Notes under the pieces: model-generated | What the model saw: the letters and a program-made list of their open reading frames with translations, nothing else | The model's database searches: none | Told to the model about the DNA's origin: nothing | Shown: positions 16,851 to 25,506 of the stretch, in pieces | Layout of the letters: the number at the start of each line of letters is the position of its first letter | Numbering within the stretch: the first letter of the stretch is position 1 | Assembly: GCA_017435255.1 (NCBI GenBank) | Contig: JAFSFI010000004.1 | Coordinates: 1 to 64,000, forward strand | Source of the DNA: Bacilli bacterium | Lineage (GTDB): Bacteria > Bacillota_I > Bacilli_A > RF39 > UBA660 | Direction of reading: 5' to 3' | Length of the DNA: 64,000 nucleotides | Translations under genes and position numbers: made by a program

Positions 16851-17123
16851 TTAGTTACCTTTTTTAGAGTCAGCAAATTCTTTTAAAATACCTTCTCTAC
16901 TTAATAAACTTCTAACTGTATCTGTTGGTTCAGCACCGTTTTTTAACCATTTAATCGCTACTTCTTTGTTAATTTTAACTTCTGCAGGATTTGTTAATGG
17001 ATTATAAGTACCTACTAATTCAATATATTGTCCATCTCTTGGACGTCTAGAATCAGTTGCAACAATACGATATACTGGTTTCTTTTTAGAACCCATTCTA
17101 GTTAGTCTCATTTTAACTGCCAT
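16851..17123 (-). CDS. rpsP: 30S ribosomal protein S16
   Basis: 90 residues from ATG 17123 ([21 protein letters not shown]) with CGGAGGT upstream; the longer frame to 17156 lacks support. [12 protein letters not shown] and ALKWL-like segment (here [20 protein letters not shown]) are typical of S16, an assembly protein of the 30S subunit. Confidence 0.97.
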   Translation of the reverse strand: MAVKMRLTRMGSKKKPVYRIVATDSRRPRDGQYIELVGTYNPLTNPAEVKINKEVAIKWLKNGAEPTDTVRSLLSREGILKEFADSKKGN

Positions 17124-17347
17124 AAATAATACCTCCGTTTCCGCATTCAAATACATTATATATTATCATTATATGTGTTGTCAAGTAAAAAATGTTAACA
17201 CCTGTATGTTTCTGTAACACTTAATATTTCATATTTTCCATTAAAAAAAATTATTTCACAAATATACAAACAATAATAAACACGATCTATCTTTATCATC
17301 AGTAAACTTTAAACCAACTAATACTTCGTTTAATATTATTTTCATGT

Positions 17348-17375
17348 TTGTATTTTTTAGAAATAGTTATATAAT
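17348..17375 (+). promoter_or_regulatory. promoter of the GNAT gene
   Basis: TTGTAT (17348-17353), 16-base spacer, TATAAT (17370-17375). The AGGAGAT ribosome site starts 6 bases after the -10, so the leader would be about 13 bases. It rules out the upstream ATG at 17344 as the start. Confidence 0.6.
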
Positions 17376-17394
17376 AATCTTAGGAGATGATTTT

Positions 17395-17895
17395 GTGAAA
17401 TTAAAGTACGTAATACCCAATAAAGATGATCTTTGGTATAGAAAATCAATTATAGAAGATAAAGACACAATGAAATTCAATAATGGAATCGTTCCTTTTC
17501 CAAAAGAAAAATGGGACTCTTGGTATTCTAAATGGATCGAATCTGATAACAAAGACTATTTTTATGCATACTTATTTGATGAAGATTGCCAAAAATTTGT
17601 TGGAGAAATAGCATATAGAAAAGATCCAAATTTAAATATTGCTATACTGAATATTATTATTGAACATAAACACAGAGGTAAAGGTTATGGAAAAGAAGGA
17701 TTAAATATTTTGGTTAAAACAGCATTTAAAAACGGATATAGTGAAGTCTGTGATTATATTAATAAAGACAGTCTTAGCTCTCATAGACTTTTTTCTAATT
17801 TTGGGTTTAAAATAATATCATCAGAAAACAACGATGATATAGAATTTAGATTAACAAAAAATGATTATGTTAATCTTTACGGAACAATTGATTAA
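17395..17895 (+). CDS. GNAT family N-acetyltransferase
   Basis: 166 residues from the GTG at 17395, which has AGGAGAT upstream. The acetyl-CoA loop is HRGKGYGKEGL (RxxGxG), preceded by the beta-bulge strand AILNIIIEHKH and followed by SSHRLFSNFGFKII. Substrate unknown. It converges on the aminopeptidase gene and shares a terminator with it, so it is probably independent of the peptide operon. Confidence 0.8.
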   Translation: MKLKYVIPNKDDLWYRKSIIEDKDTMKFNNGIVPFPKEKWDSWYSKWIESDNKDYFYAYLFDEDCQKFVGEIAYRKDPNLNIAILNIIIEHKHRGKGYGKEGLNILVKTAFKNGYSEVCDYINKDSLSSHRLFSNFGFKIISSENNDDIEFRLTKNDYVNLYGTID

Positions 17896-17915
17896 AATAT
17901 ATATTATTAAATAAT

Positions 17916-17939
17916 AAAAGAGTATCAAGTTACTCTTTT
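17916..17939. terminator. bidirectional terminator between GNAT and the peptide operon
   Basis: 9-bp stem AAAAGAGTA (17916-17924) with TACTCTTTT (17931-17939), 6-base loop, T run on both strands. It overlaps the aminopeptidase stop. Confidence 0.75.
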
Positions 17940-19062
17940 AATTTTGTTTTTTTAACACTAAACTTTTGTTTAATGGTTTTAAATTTTTTGGAACAAATAT
18001 TCCATCCTTTAGAATTAATTGATCATCAATTAATATTTCGCCACCACCTAAATTTCTATCTAAACGGCTCACTAAATCCCAATGTATCGCACTCTTGTTA
18101 CCATTATCACTTTGAAAATGAGCCCGTCCTAATGCTATGTGAAAAGAACCAAGTATTTTCTCATCATATAAAATGTTTTTAATGATTCTATCAATATTAG
18201 GATTTGTACCTATAGCAAATTCTCCTATATATGAGCTTCCTTCATCAGTATTTAGTATTTGATTAAGTATTTCTTGGTTTTGATCAGAAGTTGCATTCAC
18301 TACTCTACCATCTTCAAAACTTAATGATATGTTGGAAAAATCATATCCTTGATATAATGCATCCGCATTAAAAACTATATTACCATTAGCACTATATTTA
18401 TCTGGCGCGATAAAAACCTCTCCATCAGGCAAATTTATTTTACCGTCACATACAAAAGCCTTACATTCTTGAATATCAAAAGATAAATTTGTAGTATCAG
18501 TTCTAATTTGAACATGCTTTCCCTTATCTAAATATTCTTTTAGTGGTAACATGTTTTCACTTAATTCTTGATAATCGGCATTTACAACAGAAAAATAAAA
18601 TTCTTCAAACGCTTCAGTGCTCATACCGAATCTTTGCGCCATAGCTTTAGTGGGATAGCCAACAGTAACCCACCTTTTTATCCTATTATTAGAATATAAA
18701 TTCTGAAAAAAATGTTGTTGAAATAATTGTCTTTTTGAAATAGGTATATCGTTCATCTCATAAAAATTATCATATTCCGTAATTTCTATACGTACATCCA
18801 TCATGTCCATGATAACATTTTGAGATTTGGCCATCAATTCATATTGTTCTTTATTTCCACAAAGAATAATCTCTCTTCTAATATCACTCTCACTTAAAAT
18901 AACAAAAGGAGTTGCTCCAACCTCATAACACTCTTTAACTAAATATTTAACCAAGTCCCCACAATTTTTTGTTGCTTGAATCAAAACCTTATCACCAGCT
19001 TGTACATCACAAGAATAATGTATTAAACTATCTCCCAATTTTTTTAATCTAGGATCCAACAT
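17938..19062 (-). CDS. M29 family aminopeptidase (PepS/AmpS type)
   Basis: 374 residues. LGDSLIHYSCDVQAGDKVLIQ begins the fold; the metal-binding C-terminal domain is clear: YIGEFAIGTNPNIDR, ILGSFHIALGRAHFQ and NKSAIHWDLVSRL contain the family Glu, His, Tyr/Asp ligands. Such enzymes trim N-terminal residues from peptides and use Co, Zn or Mn. It starts 5 bases after the GTPase stop and appears to be the last gene of the peptide operon, so leader trimming is a reasonable inferred role; a general housekeeping role is also possible. Confidence 0.9.
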   Translation of the reverse strand: MLDPRLKKLGDSLIHYSCDVQAGDKVLIQATKNCGDLVKYLVKECYEVGATPFVILSESDIRREIILCGNKEQYELMAKSQNVIMDMMDVRIEITEYDNFYEMNDIPISKRQLFQQHFFQNLYSNNRIKRWVTVGYPTKAMAQRFGMSTEAFEEFYFSVVNADYQELSENMLPLKEYLDKGKHVQIRTDTTNLSFDIQECKAFVCDGKINLPDGEVFIAPDKYSANGNIVFNADALYQGYDFSNISLSFEDGRVVNATSDQNQEILNQILNTDEGSSYIGEFAIGTNPNIDRIIKNILYDEKILGSFHIALGRAHFQSDNGNKSAIHWDLVSRLDRNLGGGEILIDDQLILKDGIFVPKNLKPLNKSLVLKKQN

Positions 19063-19067
19063 ATTCT

Positions 19068-21008
19068 TTACTTCCTCCTTTTTGCATCTAAATTATCGCC
19101 ACTTGCTCCAATTTCCATTAAAAATGTGCTTTCATTGCGTGGATCAGGACCAATATATCTTTTTTCAAGAATTTTGTCGCCTTTATATTCAACATATCCG
19201 TTTGGTTTTTGAATTATAGTACCCGTTCCACTAGAAAGTCTAGTGACGGTCGCTGGTAAATCCATTAATTCTCTTAATGGTGCAATACCTCTTATTTTAA
19301 CTTTTGACTCACTTTTTTCAATATTGTCATACGAAACTCCGTGATTTGAAGCTAAAGAAAACAATGGCTTAAAGTATTCTTTAGGGGAGGTTATTTCATA
19401 AGACATTACAGGTTCTAACAATTGCATATTTGCATCTTTAAAAGATCTCATCAACGCAACTGGAACAGCTACATTAAAATGTGAAGGGTCAGATCCAACA
19501 TTATCACACTTTCCATCAACTAACGAAATTTCAGCATCGGTAACTTCCCAGCCAAACAAACCTTGTTTAGCATATTGATAAACCAATCGTTCTACCTGTT
19601 TTTGATATTTAGGAAATAAATAATCTGTAGAAAATTTAGAATGATAAACAAGGCCACTACCTCTTGGTAATGGTTTGGTTTCGAATGATACACCTGAAAC
19701 TCTAGTATAATTAGCCGTTCCAATCCCTACTCTAATAGGAGTTTCTTTGTGAACGATAATTGGGTCAGAGAGCACAACACGTAACCCAAAGCGTTCTTCT
19801 ATTTGATTTTTAACTATTTCTCCTTGCAATAATCCCATTAATTTTATTGTTATTTCTCCTGTCTGTTTGTTAAACATTGGTTGCAATTGTGGATCTTCAT
19901 CACTTAAAACACTCAAAACCTCTACCAATTTGATAACATCTTCTGGTCTTTCGCTTCTTACTGTCGTTTGAAACAACGGATTAACGAACATTATTGGATT
20001 GAAGTCTATAGAAGTGTTTCCAATAATATCACCACATTTGGCATCTATACCAGTAATAATTCCTATATCACCTGTTGATATCTCATCTACTTTCACCTTG
20101 CTAAAACCATCAATCTTACTCATAGTTCTAATTTTTTCTAAACTACCATTGCCATTTAAAATCTCTTCTCTATTACTCAATGACCCCGCCAAAACTTTAA
20201 CATACAATTCTCTAACACCAGCATCCCTTTTCACTGTATAAACATAACCTGAAAACTCGTCATTCTTGTTACCTCTAGATACTGGTAAATATTCCTCAAT
20301 ACCGTTTATCAACCTTTTTATGCCTTCATCTAATAATGCACTACCACCATACACATAAAATGCGTTTGCGCCTTGAGATAATCTTTTTATTCGACTTTCT
20401 AACCAGTCCACGCTAATTTGCTCATTATTAACATATTTATCTAACACACCTTCATCTATATCAGCTATTTCTTCAATAATTTTAACAGGATGAACATCTT
20501 CATATAATAATCCATCTTCCCCTTTTATAACACGTACACGTGGCAATATTCTTGGATCCAATTTTTCTTGCAACTCTTTTAAAGTTCTATCATAGTCGGC
20601 GCCTAATCTATCCATTTTATTAATAAAAATTAATGTAGGAACATTACGCTCTTTTAAAATATTCCATATAACCTGCGTTTGTGGTTCAATCCCTTCAACT
20701 CCCGAAACAACCAAAATAGCACCATCTAAAACACTAATTGCCCTCTCCACTTCGGCAGAAAAATCTACATGCCCTGGAGTATCAATTAATTGAATAGTTC
20801 TGTCTTTTAATGGAATTGTAACTAAAGATGCTCTAACCGAAATTCCTCTTTCTTTTTCAACCTTTAAATTGTCCGTAGTAGTATTACCATAATCAACTCG
20901 ACCTGTATTTTTCTTAACATCAGTATGAACCAACAATTGCTCACTAATAGTAGTCTTTCCAGCATTTGCGTGAGCAAACACACCTAAAGTCATTATATCT
21001 TTACTCAT
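19068..21008 (-). CDS. Tet(M)/EF-G-like ribosomal GTPase
   Basis: 646 residues, close to the 639 of Tet(M). G1 AHANAGKTT, switch I KERGIS, G3 DTPGHVDFSAEVERAISVLDGA and G4 NKMDRLGADYD; EF-G-like domains II-V follow and the C-terminus ends DAKRRK. The overall layout resembles ribosomal protection proteins (LLEPVMSYEITSPKEY as in that family), but the domain IV loop that in Tet(M) reads YSPVSTP is here NVGSDPSHF, closer to EF-G. Nine bases after a radical SAM gene, GGGGG ribosome site. Could protect the ribosome from the product of the adjacent peptide operon; tetracycline resistance should not be assumed. Confidence 0.85.
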   Translation of the reverse strand: MSKDIMTLGVFAHANAGKTTISEQLLVHTDVKKNTGRVDYGNTTTDNLKVEKERGISVRASLVTIPLKDRTIQLIDTPGHVDFSAEVERAISVLDGAILVVSGVEGIEPQTQVIWNILKERNVPTLIFINKMDRLGADYDRTLKELQEKLDPRILPRVRVIKGEDGLLYEDVHPVKIIEEIADIDEGVLDKYVNNEQISVDWLESRIKRLSQGANAFYVYGGSALLDEGIKRLINGIEEYLPVSRGNKNDEFSGYVYTVKRDAGVRELYVKVLAGSLSNREEILNGNGSLEKIRTMSKIDGFSKVKVDEISTGDIGIITGIDAKCGDIIGNTSIDFNPIMFVNPLFQTTVRSERPEDVIKLVEVLSVLSDEDPQLQPMFNKQTGEITIKLMGLLQGEIVKNQIEERFGLRVVLSDPIIVHKETPIRVGIGTANYTRVSGVSFETKPLPRGSGLVYHSKFSTDYLFPKYQKQVERLVYQYAKQGLFGWEVTDAEISLVDGKCDNVGSDPSHFNVAVPVALMRSFKDANMQLLEPVMSYEITSPKEYFKPLFSLASNHGVSYDNIEKSESKVKIRGIAPLRELMDLPATVTRLSSGTGTIIQKPNGYVEYKGDKILEKRYIGPDPRNESTFLMEIGASGDNLDAKRRK

Positions 21009-21017
21009 ATTGTCCCC

Positions 21018-21911
21018 CTAACTATCTATATGTTCCATCTCATATTCAACATTAATAAATTCTTTTTCTTGAACTTTTTTGTTAATTAATTTTTGTTGTA
21101 TATTATAACACATACTTTTTATATTTGTTATATTAAACTCACACAGTTTACCACTATATTCTGTATTTTTAATTACGTAATAATCATCATCAACAATATC
21201 AATCCAAAGCGGGAAAATAGGCATTTCATTAATATAACAATTTTGAAAATCATATTTACTAATTAAACTGGTTCTAAATTGTATATGATACTTTGTTTCT
21301 TCATACAATTTAGGCAATAATTTAATAACCTCATAATCGAATGAACTATCCGCAAATATATTGTTATTAGCAGCATTTCCTTTATCTATTATCGAAATCA
21401 AATTAACATTTCTTATATTTAAATGTTCTAATAATAATCCTGGTAAAAAATCCAAACTATTAATATTATGTTTATTAACACTAATTTGTAAATTAGTTCG
21501 AACATCTTTCTTCTTAAGTATGTCCAAAGTCTCTATTACTTTTTTATAAGACTTTTGGTTCCCTCTTATATAATTATGTGTCTTTTCGTCTCCATCCAAA
21601 CTAATATTAACTTGATCTATATAATCTAAACAATCATAATCAAAATTTAAAGCATTTGTAAAAATTATATTTTTAAATCCCTTTTCTTTTGAATACATTA
21701 ATATATTTTTAATATTAGAGAAAGTAAATATTTCACCGCCGGTGAACATAATTTCTGTAATTCCTTCCTTCTTCAGAAGATCAACTACACTAATTGTTTT
21801 TTCATAAATAGCATCATCATTCAATTGTTTTTGATTCAATAAATCCATATAACAATGCTTACAATTCAGATTACATTTATGCGTAATTATTAAATTAACT
21901 CTGTTTATCAT
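21018..21911 (-). CDS. radical SAM enzyme C of the peptide operon, no full SPASM
   Basis: 297 residues. The motif HKCNLNCKHCYMD places C13, C17 and C20 for the 4Fe-4S cluster almost at the N-terminus; TGGEIF (57-62) is the SAM-binding turn and VNISLDGDEKTHNYIRG follows. The C-terminus keeps only scattered cysteines (KLCEFNIT, SMCYN) and not the multi-cysteine SPASM array of its two neighbours. Starts inside the end of the previous gene with a GGAGTTT site. Presumed to install a modification on the 32-residue peptide; reaction unknown. Confidence 0.85.
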   Translation of the reverse strand: MINRVNLIITHKCNLNCKHCYMDLLNQKQLNDDAIYEKTISVVDLLKKEGITEIMFTGGEIFTFSNIKNILMYSKEKGFKNIIFTNALNFDYDCLDYIDQVNISLDGDEKTHNYIRGNQKSYKKVIETLDILKKKDVRTNLQISVNKHNINSLDFLPGLLLEHLNIRNVNLISIIDKGNAANNNIFADSSFDYEVIKLLPKLYEETKYHIQFRTSLISKYDFQNCYINEMPIFPLWIDIVDDDYYVIKNTEYSGKLCEFNITNIKSMCYNIQQKLINKKVQEKEFINVEYEMEHIDS

Positions 21912-22713
21912 AAAGAAACTCCAATTCTAAATACCTATCCAAAGGGAACAAATCATATGGATAATTTAAAACATATTTTATAAAAACCCTTTTTTCAAGT
22001 TCTCTCAAATACATATATTGTTCACTGTTCAAATATTCTTTTAATATTATACTTAAATTACCATCCAATTTGCCAACACACAAATTAGGTGTTAATAATT
22101 TGTGAGGATAAATCATATAGTTTTCATCTATATACAAAACTCTTGGCAACTGACTTATTTTTAATCCACACTTCCATCCATCGCACAAATATGCATTACA
22201 CGGATGTTCTTTAATTAAGGATATCGGAATTAAAAAACCATCCAAAGAAATTTCCATATCCAGATTTTTATCATATAATTCCAGTAGTAAGTCATTAAAT
22301 TCTTTTATATTATTTACATCTATTTTGGGCTCCACAATTATATTTATATCATTGTGTAAAGCTTTTGTAATACTATCAATTTTTTCCCGTTTTAATACAA
22401 TCTGATTATATATATTTTTATTGTTATGAATTTTATTTGATACATTAATCAAAATAATATTTTCAAAGGATACAGATGGAACATAAATTAAATTTGTCTT
22501 TATCATTATTAGAAAAGAAATGTTATTAAAATTGACATTATCATTAATAACTTTTATAAATTTATTAAGATCCTTATATGAAGTAGATATTATTAATCTT
22601 TTAATATTTAATTGTTCAAAATCGCTAATATATAATTTCAAGATTTTTTTTAAATTAGATATTGAATTAACACGTATTTCTATTTGAGCGTTTTCCATAT
22701 TTAAATATTTCAT
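21895..22713 (-). CDS. cysteine-bearing partner protein, possible degenerate radical SAM
   Basis: 272 residues from ATG 22713, AGGTGAG 5 bases upstream and overlapping the stop of the previous gene. No CxxxCxxC motif. The first two thirds alternates strand and helix (IKRLIISTS, ISFLIMIKTNLIYVP, INIIVEPKI, LDMEISLDG) like a TIM-type barrel. The end has CNAYLCDGWKCG, then VLYIDENYMIYPHKLLTPNLCVGKLDG, which resembles the start of a SPASM region. Not recognised as a family. Likely a binding partner or scaffold for the radical SAM enzymes; this is inference. Confidence 0.6.
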   Translation of the reverse strand: MKYLNMENAQIEIRVNSISNLKKILKLYISDFEQLNIKRLIISTSYKDLNKFIKVINDNVNFNNISFLIMIKTNLIYVPSVSFENIILINVSNKIHNNKNIYNQIVLKREKIDSITKALHNDINIIVEPKIDVNNIKEFNDLLLELYDKNLDMEISLDGFLIPISLIKEHPCNAYLCDGWKCGLKISQLPRVLYIDENYMIYPHKLLTPNLCVGKLDGNLSIILKEYLNSEQYMYLRELEKRVFIKYVLNYPYDLFPLDRYLELEFLYDKQS

Positions 22714-22722
22714 AGTACTCAC

Positions 22723-23877
22723 CTATTTGATTATTTCACAATTTGGCACTTGATTTTCAAGTGATACATCAGAAGAGTAATTCATAGCAAGACAACCAGT
22801 ATTACAGTTCTTATATTTACAATATTTACATTTATTCTTGTTTCCTCTTCGGATGGAATTAAACCTAGCAACCGCATCAGAATCCCAGATTTCATCAAAA
22901 TCATCACATAAAATATTACCCATTTTAAATTCATTATATTTCATCAAATCACACGGATAACAATCACCATTTTGATCAATATTAATTCTTGTTTTTCCCC
23001 CATTACATTTTAATACAAAAATCTTTTCAGCAAATTCATCATCCACATCGATTTTATTGTATAAATATGGAAAAAATCTAAAATCATCTAATCCTAGAGC
23101 AAATTTTTCAAATTTTGTGGTGGTTTGATGCTCCTGAATGTATAAAACTTGATCTAGCAAATCTTCATCTATTTCTACTGTATCAATGCGACTACCTCTA
23201 CCGAAAGGTAATACTAAATAAATTCCGAACGAAGTTGCACCTTTTTTGACTGCCAAATTATACATATCAACTATTTCGTCTTTATTTGAATTAACAACAA
23301 CCATTTGAATTCTATATGACCATCCATATTTTGCACAGTTTTCCATAGAGTTTATTGCATTTTCATAACTACCTTTTCCACGAATTTTATCGTTTTTTTC
23401 CGCTATAGTACTATCCAAACTTATCTTTATTCTTATTAAATTTTTATTACATTGCTTAATTTTATCAAAAAAACACTTATTAAACCCTGTCCCATTAGAT
23501 ACAATCTCTACAAAAACGCCAGCTTTCACAAACATATTAATAGCATTTGGTAACTGTTTAACTATCATAGGCTCACCGCCCCTAATAGAAACGTACTTAA
23601 CACCAAAATCAATTATTTTTTGTGCAATTTTTTCAACATTTTTATCATCAACAATACCTTTATAACATTTTGCAGAAGCACTACAAAAAATACAATTCAA
23701 ATTACAATAATTAGTAATATCCCAAGTGGCATATAATGGGTTTTCTAATCTTATCATGCCGTTGTCCAAATAATCATTATGAATATATTTTATAAATGAA
23801 TCTGGCATATAATCACTTTCGTTATTAGAGCAAAGTTCTATATATTTTTTATATTTTTTAAGCACTTCTTCTTTCAA
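22723..23877 (-). CDS. radical SAM/SPASM enzyme B of the peptide operon
   Basis: About 384 residues from a TTG at 23877, chosen because AAGGGTG lies 8 bases upstream; TTG 23904 and GTG 23886 are alternatives. NYCNLNCIFCSA holds the cluster cysteines (about C58, C62, C65), IRGGEPMIV is the SAM turn, KISLDSTIAEKNDKIRGKGSY follows. The SPASM end has KCNGGKTRINIDQNGDCYPC, then CKYCKYKNCNTGCLAMNY and a final cysteine, enough for two auxiliary Fe-S clusters. Typical of peptide-modifying enzymes that make thioether, C-C or epimer products. Confidence 0.9.
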   Translation of the reverse strand: MKEEVLKKYKKYIELCSNNESDYMPDSFIKYIHNDYLDNGMIRLENPLYATWDITNYCNLNCIFCSASAKCYKGIVDDKNVEKIAQKIIDFGVKYVSIRGGEPMIVKQLPNAINMFVKAGVFVEIVSNGTGFNKCFFDKIKQCNKNLIRIKISLDSTIAEKNDKIRGKGSYENAINSMENCAKYGWSYRIQMVVVNSNKDEIVDMYNLAVKKGATSFGIYLVLPFGRGSRIDTVEIDEDLLDQVLYIQEHQTTTKFEKFALGLDDFRFFPYLYNKIDVDDEFAEKIFVLKCNGGKTRINIDQNGDCYPCDLMKYNEFKMGNILCDDFDEIWDSDAVARFNSIRRGNKNKCKYCKYKNCNTGCLAMNYSSDVSLENQVPNCEIIK

Positions 23878-24070
23878 ACAAATCACACCCTTCAAACAAT
23901 TCAATAATTTCTATTGCTCTTTTCTCATCTTTTATTGATAAAAGTTCTTTAACTAAATCTGTACCAACGCAATCCAATTCAAGCATTTCTTTTGTTTCAC
24001 AATTTAATAAATACATTTTGTCCAAAAACTTTGATACAAAATAAATATAATTGCTCTTTATTTTATACAT
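23858..24070 (-). CDS. PqqD-like RiPP recognition element protein
   Basis: 70 residues from ATG 24070 with GGAGA upstream, overlapping the end of enzyme A by 13 bases. The pattern IKSNYIYFVSKFLDKMYLLNCETKEMLELDCVGTDLVKELL fits the PqqD fold: two strands, the LLN..T..mLELd..G segment, then helices. Such proteins bind the leader of a precursor peptide and present it to radical SAM enzymes. Lies between enzymes A and B. Confidence 0.8.
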   Translation of the reverse strand: MYKIKSNYIYFVSKFLDKMYLLNCETKEMLELDCVGTDLVKELLSIKDEKRAIEIIELFEGCDLFERRSA

Positions 24071-25260
24071 AACAAATCTCCTTTCATTAGAGTACAATAA
24101 ACATCATCTATTGCATTAATATTATTATGCAACTTCAAAGCTCTAGCTCTACAACCGCCTTTACACTTTTTACATTTTTCACATTTACTACTACAACTTA
24201 AATTTCCAAATGTATCTTGCATCGTTTTCCATATTTTTTTGAGTTGGAATTTTCCTTTTAGACTACCAACACAGTATTTTTCATCAATCAAACTAGGGCA
24301 TATATATACATTCATATCAGATTTAACATAAATAAATCTCTTTCCAATACCACAATGTTTAAAATTTGCCCCATCATCTATGTCATTATGAAATTTATTA
24401 AAAATCTCCTTAATGATACTGGCTGACAAATTCATATCTTCGTTCAAACCGACAGCTCTCCCCTCGTTGGTAATAACATCTAATACAAACGGAACTTCCA
24501 ACGACTTTAAAAAAGAAACCATTTTATCAATATACTTAATATTATGATTTCCAATCATAGTATTAACAGCTATTTCTATTCCACTTTCTTTGATTAAATA
24601 TAAATTTTTTAAAGTTTTATCAAAGCTACCTTTTTTCCCCCTAAATTCATCATGAATATGATCATAGCAAGAATCAATACTGGTAATTATTTTCTTTACA
24701 CCATATTTTTTGAACATTTCCAAATGTTCTTCTGTCATTAATGTTAAATTGGTAAAAATAGAAACTAACATACCTGCATCATACAATTTACTTAAAACTT
24801 GTTCTAAGTCTTTATACAAAAGAGGTTCTCCACCAGTTATATCAAATTCATATACACCTAGTTCAATTGCTTGACGCAAAAGTTCGTCAATAGTATCTAA
24901 CGATAAATATGTATTGTTATTACACGCAAAGCCCCCATAACAATGCTTACAATTCAAATTGCATTTATCAGTTATTTCTACAAATATCCTTGCACAATTC
25001 ATTTCAGTTACTTCTTTTATATTAAATATGGGTTTATCAACAGCACTCACCAAGACATTAAGTTCAATAAGTTGTTCTATTATTCCCTTATCATATTTTT
25101 TAATTATACTATCATAATCTAATTCATTACGATGAATATCTGAAATCAGAAAAAACATTTCATCATTTATTTCATATTTAATATGATTTAATCTATCATA
25201 TATAAATAATACACCTTCATACTGATTATTTATCATTACTAAATCGTTTGATAATCTCAT
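24058..25260 (-). CDS. radical SAM/SPASM enzyme A of the peptide operon, with N-terminal recognition-like domain
   Basis: 400 residues from ATG 25260 with GGAGGT 5 bases upstream; the longer frame to 25308 reads through the hairpin at 25281-25305 and is rejected. Residues 1-75 (GVLFIYDRLNHIKYEINDEMFFLISDI) look like a fused PqqD-type recognition domain. DKCNLNCKHCYGG gives C100, C104, C107; GGEP is at 143-146. The SPASM part has C303, C321, then C356, C360, C363, C366, C370, C389 and C398. First modifying gene after the precursor; probably acts first on it. Confidence 0.9.
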   Translation of the reverse strand: MRLSNDLVMINNQYEGVLFIYDRLNHIKYEINDEMFFLISDIHRNELDYDSIIKKYDKGIIEQLIELNVLVSAVDKPIFNIKEVTEMNCARIFVEITDKCNLNCKHCYGGFACNNNTYLSLDTIDELLRQAIELGVYEFDITGGEPLLYKDLEQVLSKLYDAGMLVSIFTNLTLMTEEHLEMFKKYGVKKIITSIDSCYDHIHDEFRGKKGSFDKTLKNLYLIKESGIEIAVNTMIGNHNIKYIDKMVSFLKSLEVPFVLDVITNEGRAVGLNEDMNLSASIIKEIFNKFHNDIDDGANFKHCGIGKRFIYVKSDMNVYICPSLIDEKYCVGSLKGKFQLKKIWKTMQDTFGNLSCSSKCEKCKKCKGGCRARALKLHNNINAIDDVYCTLMKGDLLCIK

Positions 25261-25280
25261 AAAAACCTCCATAACAAAAT

Positions 25281-25305
25281 GAGAAGCACAATTTTTGTGC
25301 TTCTC
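25281..25305 (-). terminator. hairpin between the precursor and the modification genes
   Basis: Perfect 10-bp stem GAGAAGCACA / TGTGCTTCTC with a 5-base loop, lying 10 bases after the precursor stop and about 20 before enzyme A. The following minus-strand sequence ATTTTGTTATGG has only a weak T run, so partial termination or 3'-end protection of a short precursor mRNA is likely. Confidence 0.7.
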
Positions 25306-25315
25306 CAAGTGGTAA

Positions 25316-25414
25316 CTATGCTGAGCAATGACAAGAAGAAACCGCCATGCATTGTTTTTTGTCGTTAACTTTTACAACTGTAATTGTTGGTTTTACTACT
25401 TTCTTTTCTTTCAT
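25316..25414 (-). CDS. candidate RiPP precursor peptide, three cysteines
   Basis: 32 residues. ATG 25414 has AAAGGTGG 6 bases upstream. Residues 1-20 are a basic leader (MKEKKVVKPT then ITVVKVNDKK) with a strand-like VVKPTITVVKV that could pair with a PqqD-type domain. Residues 21-32 are QCMAVSSCHCSA, a core with C22, C28 and C30, plus Ser, His and Ala. Stop is TAG. It heads an operon of radical SAM enzymes, has a clear promoter and is followed by a hairpin, the usual layout of a peptide made in excess over its enzymes. I do not recognise the core as a known family. Confidence 0.85.
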   Translation of the reverse strand: MKEKKVVKPTITVVKVNDKKQCMAVSSCHCSA

Positions 25415-25437
25415 AATATCCACCTTTCTCTATATAT

Positions 25438-25459
25438 AAAACCTATGTACATAGATTTT
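25438..25459. promoter_or_regulatory. palindromic candidate operator in the peptide operon leader
   Basis: CTATGTACATAG (25443-25454) is a perfect 12-base palindrome, flanked by AAAA and TTTT with one mismatch on each side, 22 bases in all. It lies about 50 bases downstream of the main -10 and 24 bases before the precursor start. A site for a dimeric repressor is likely; an RNA hairpin is the alternative. Confidence 0.5.
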
Positions 25460-25506
25460 ATACCATCATAAAATACAAACAACATGTTAATCATTAATTT
25501 GTTTTT

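Noticed and set aside
17344-17394. Upstream ATG start for the GNAT gene
   Set aside because: It lies in front of the promoter and has no ribosome site; the GTG at 17395 has AGGAGAT.
19068-21008. Acquired tetracycline resistance gene
   Set aside because: The protein is only related to Tet(M), the key loop differs, and the context is a peptide operon, not a mobile resistance element.
25261-25308. Longer N-terminus for radical SAM enzyme A
   Set aside because: It would be coded by the hairpin between precursor and enzyme; ATG 25260 has GGAGGT at ideal distance.
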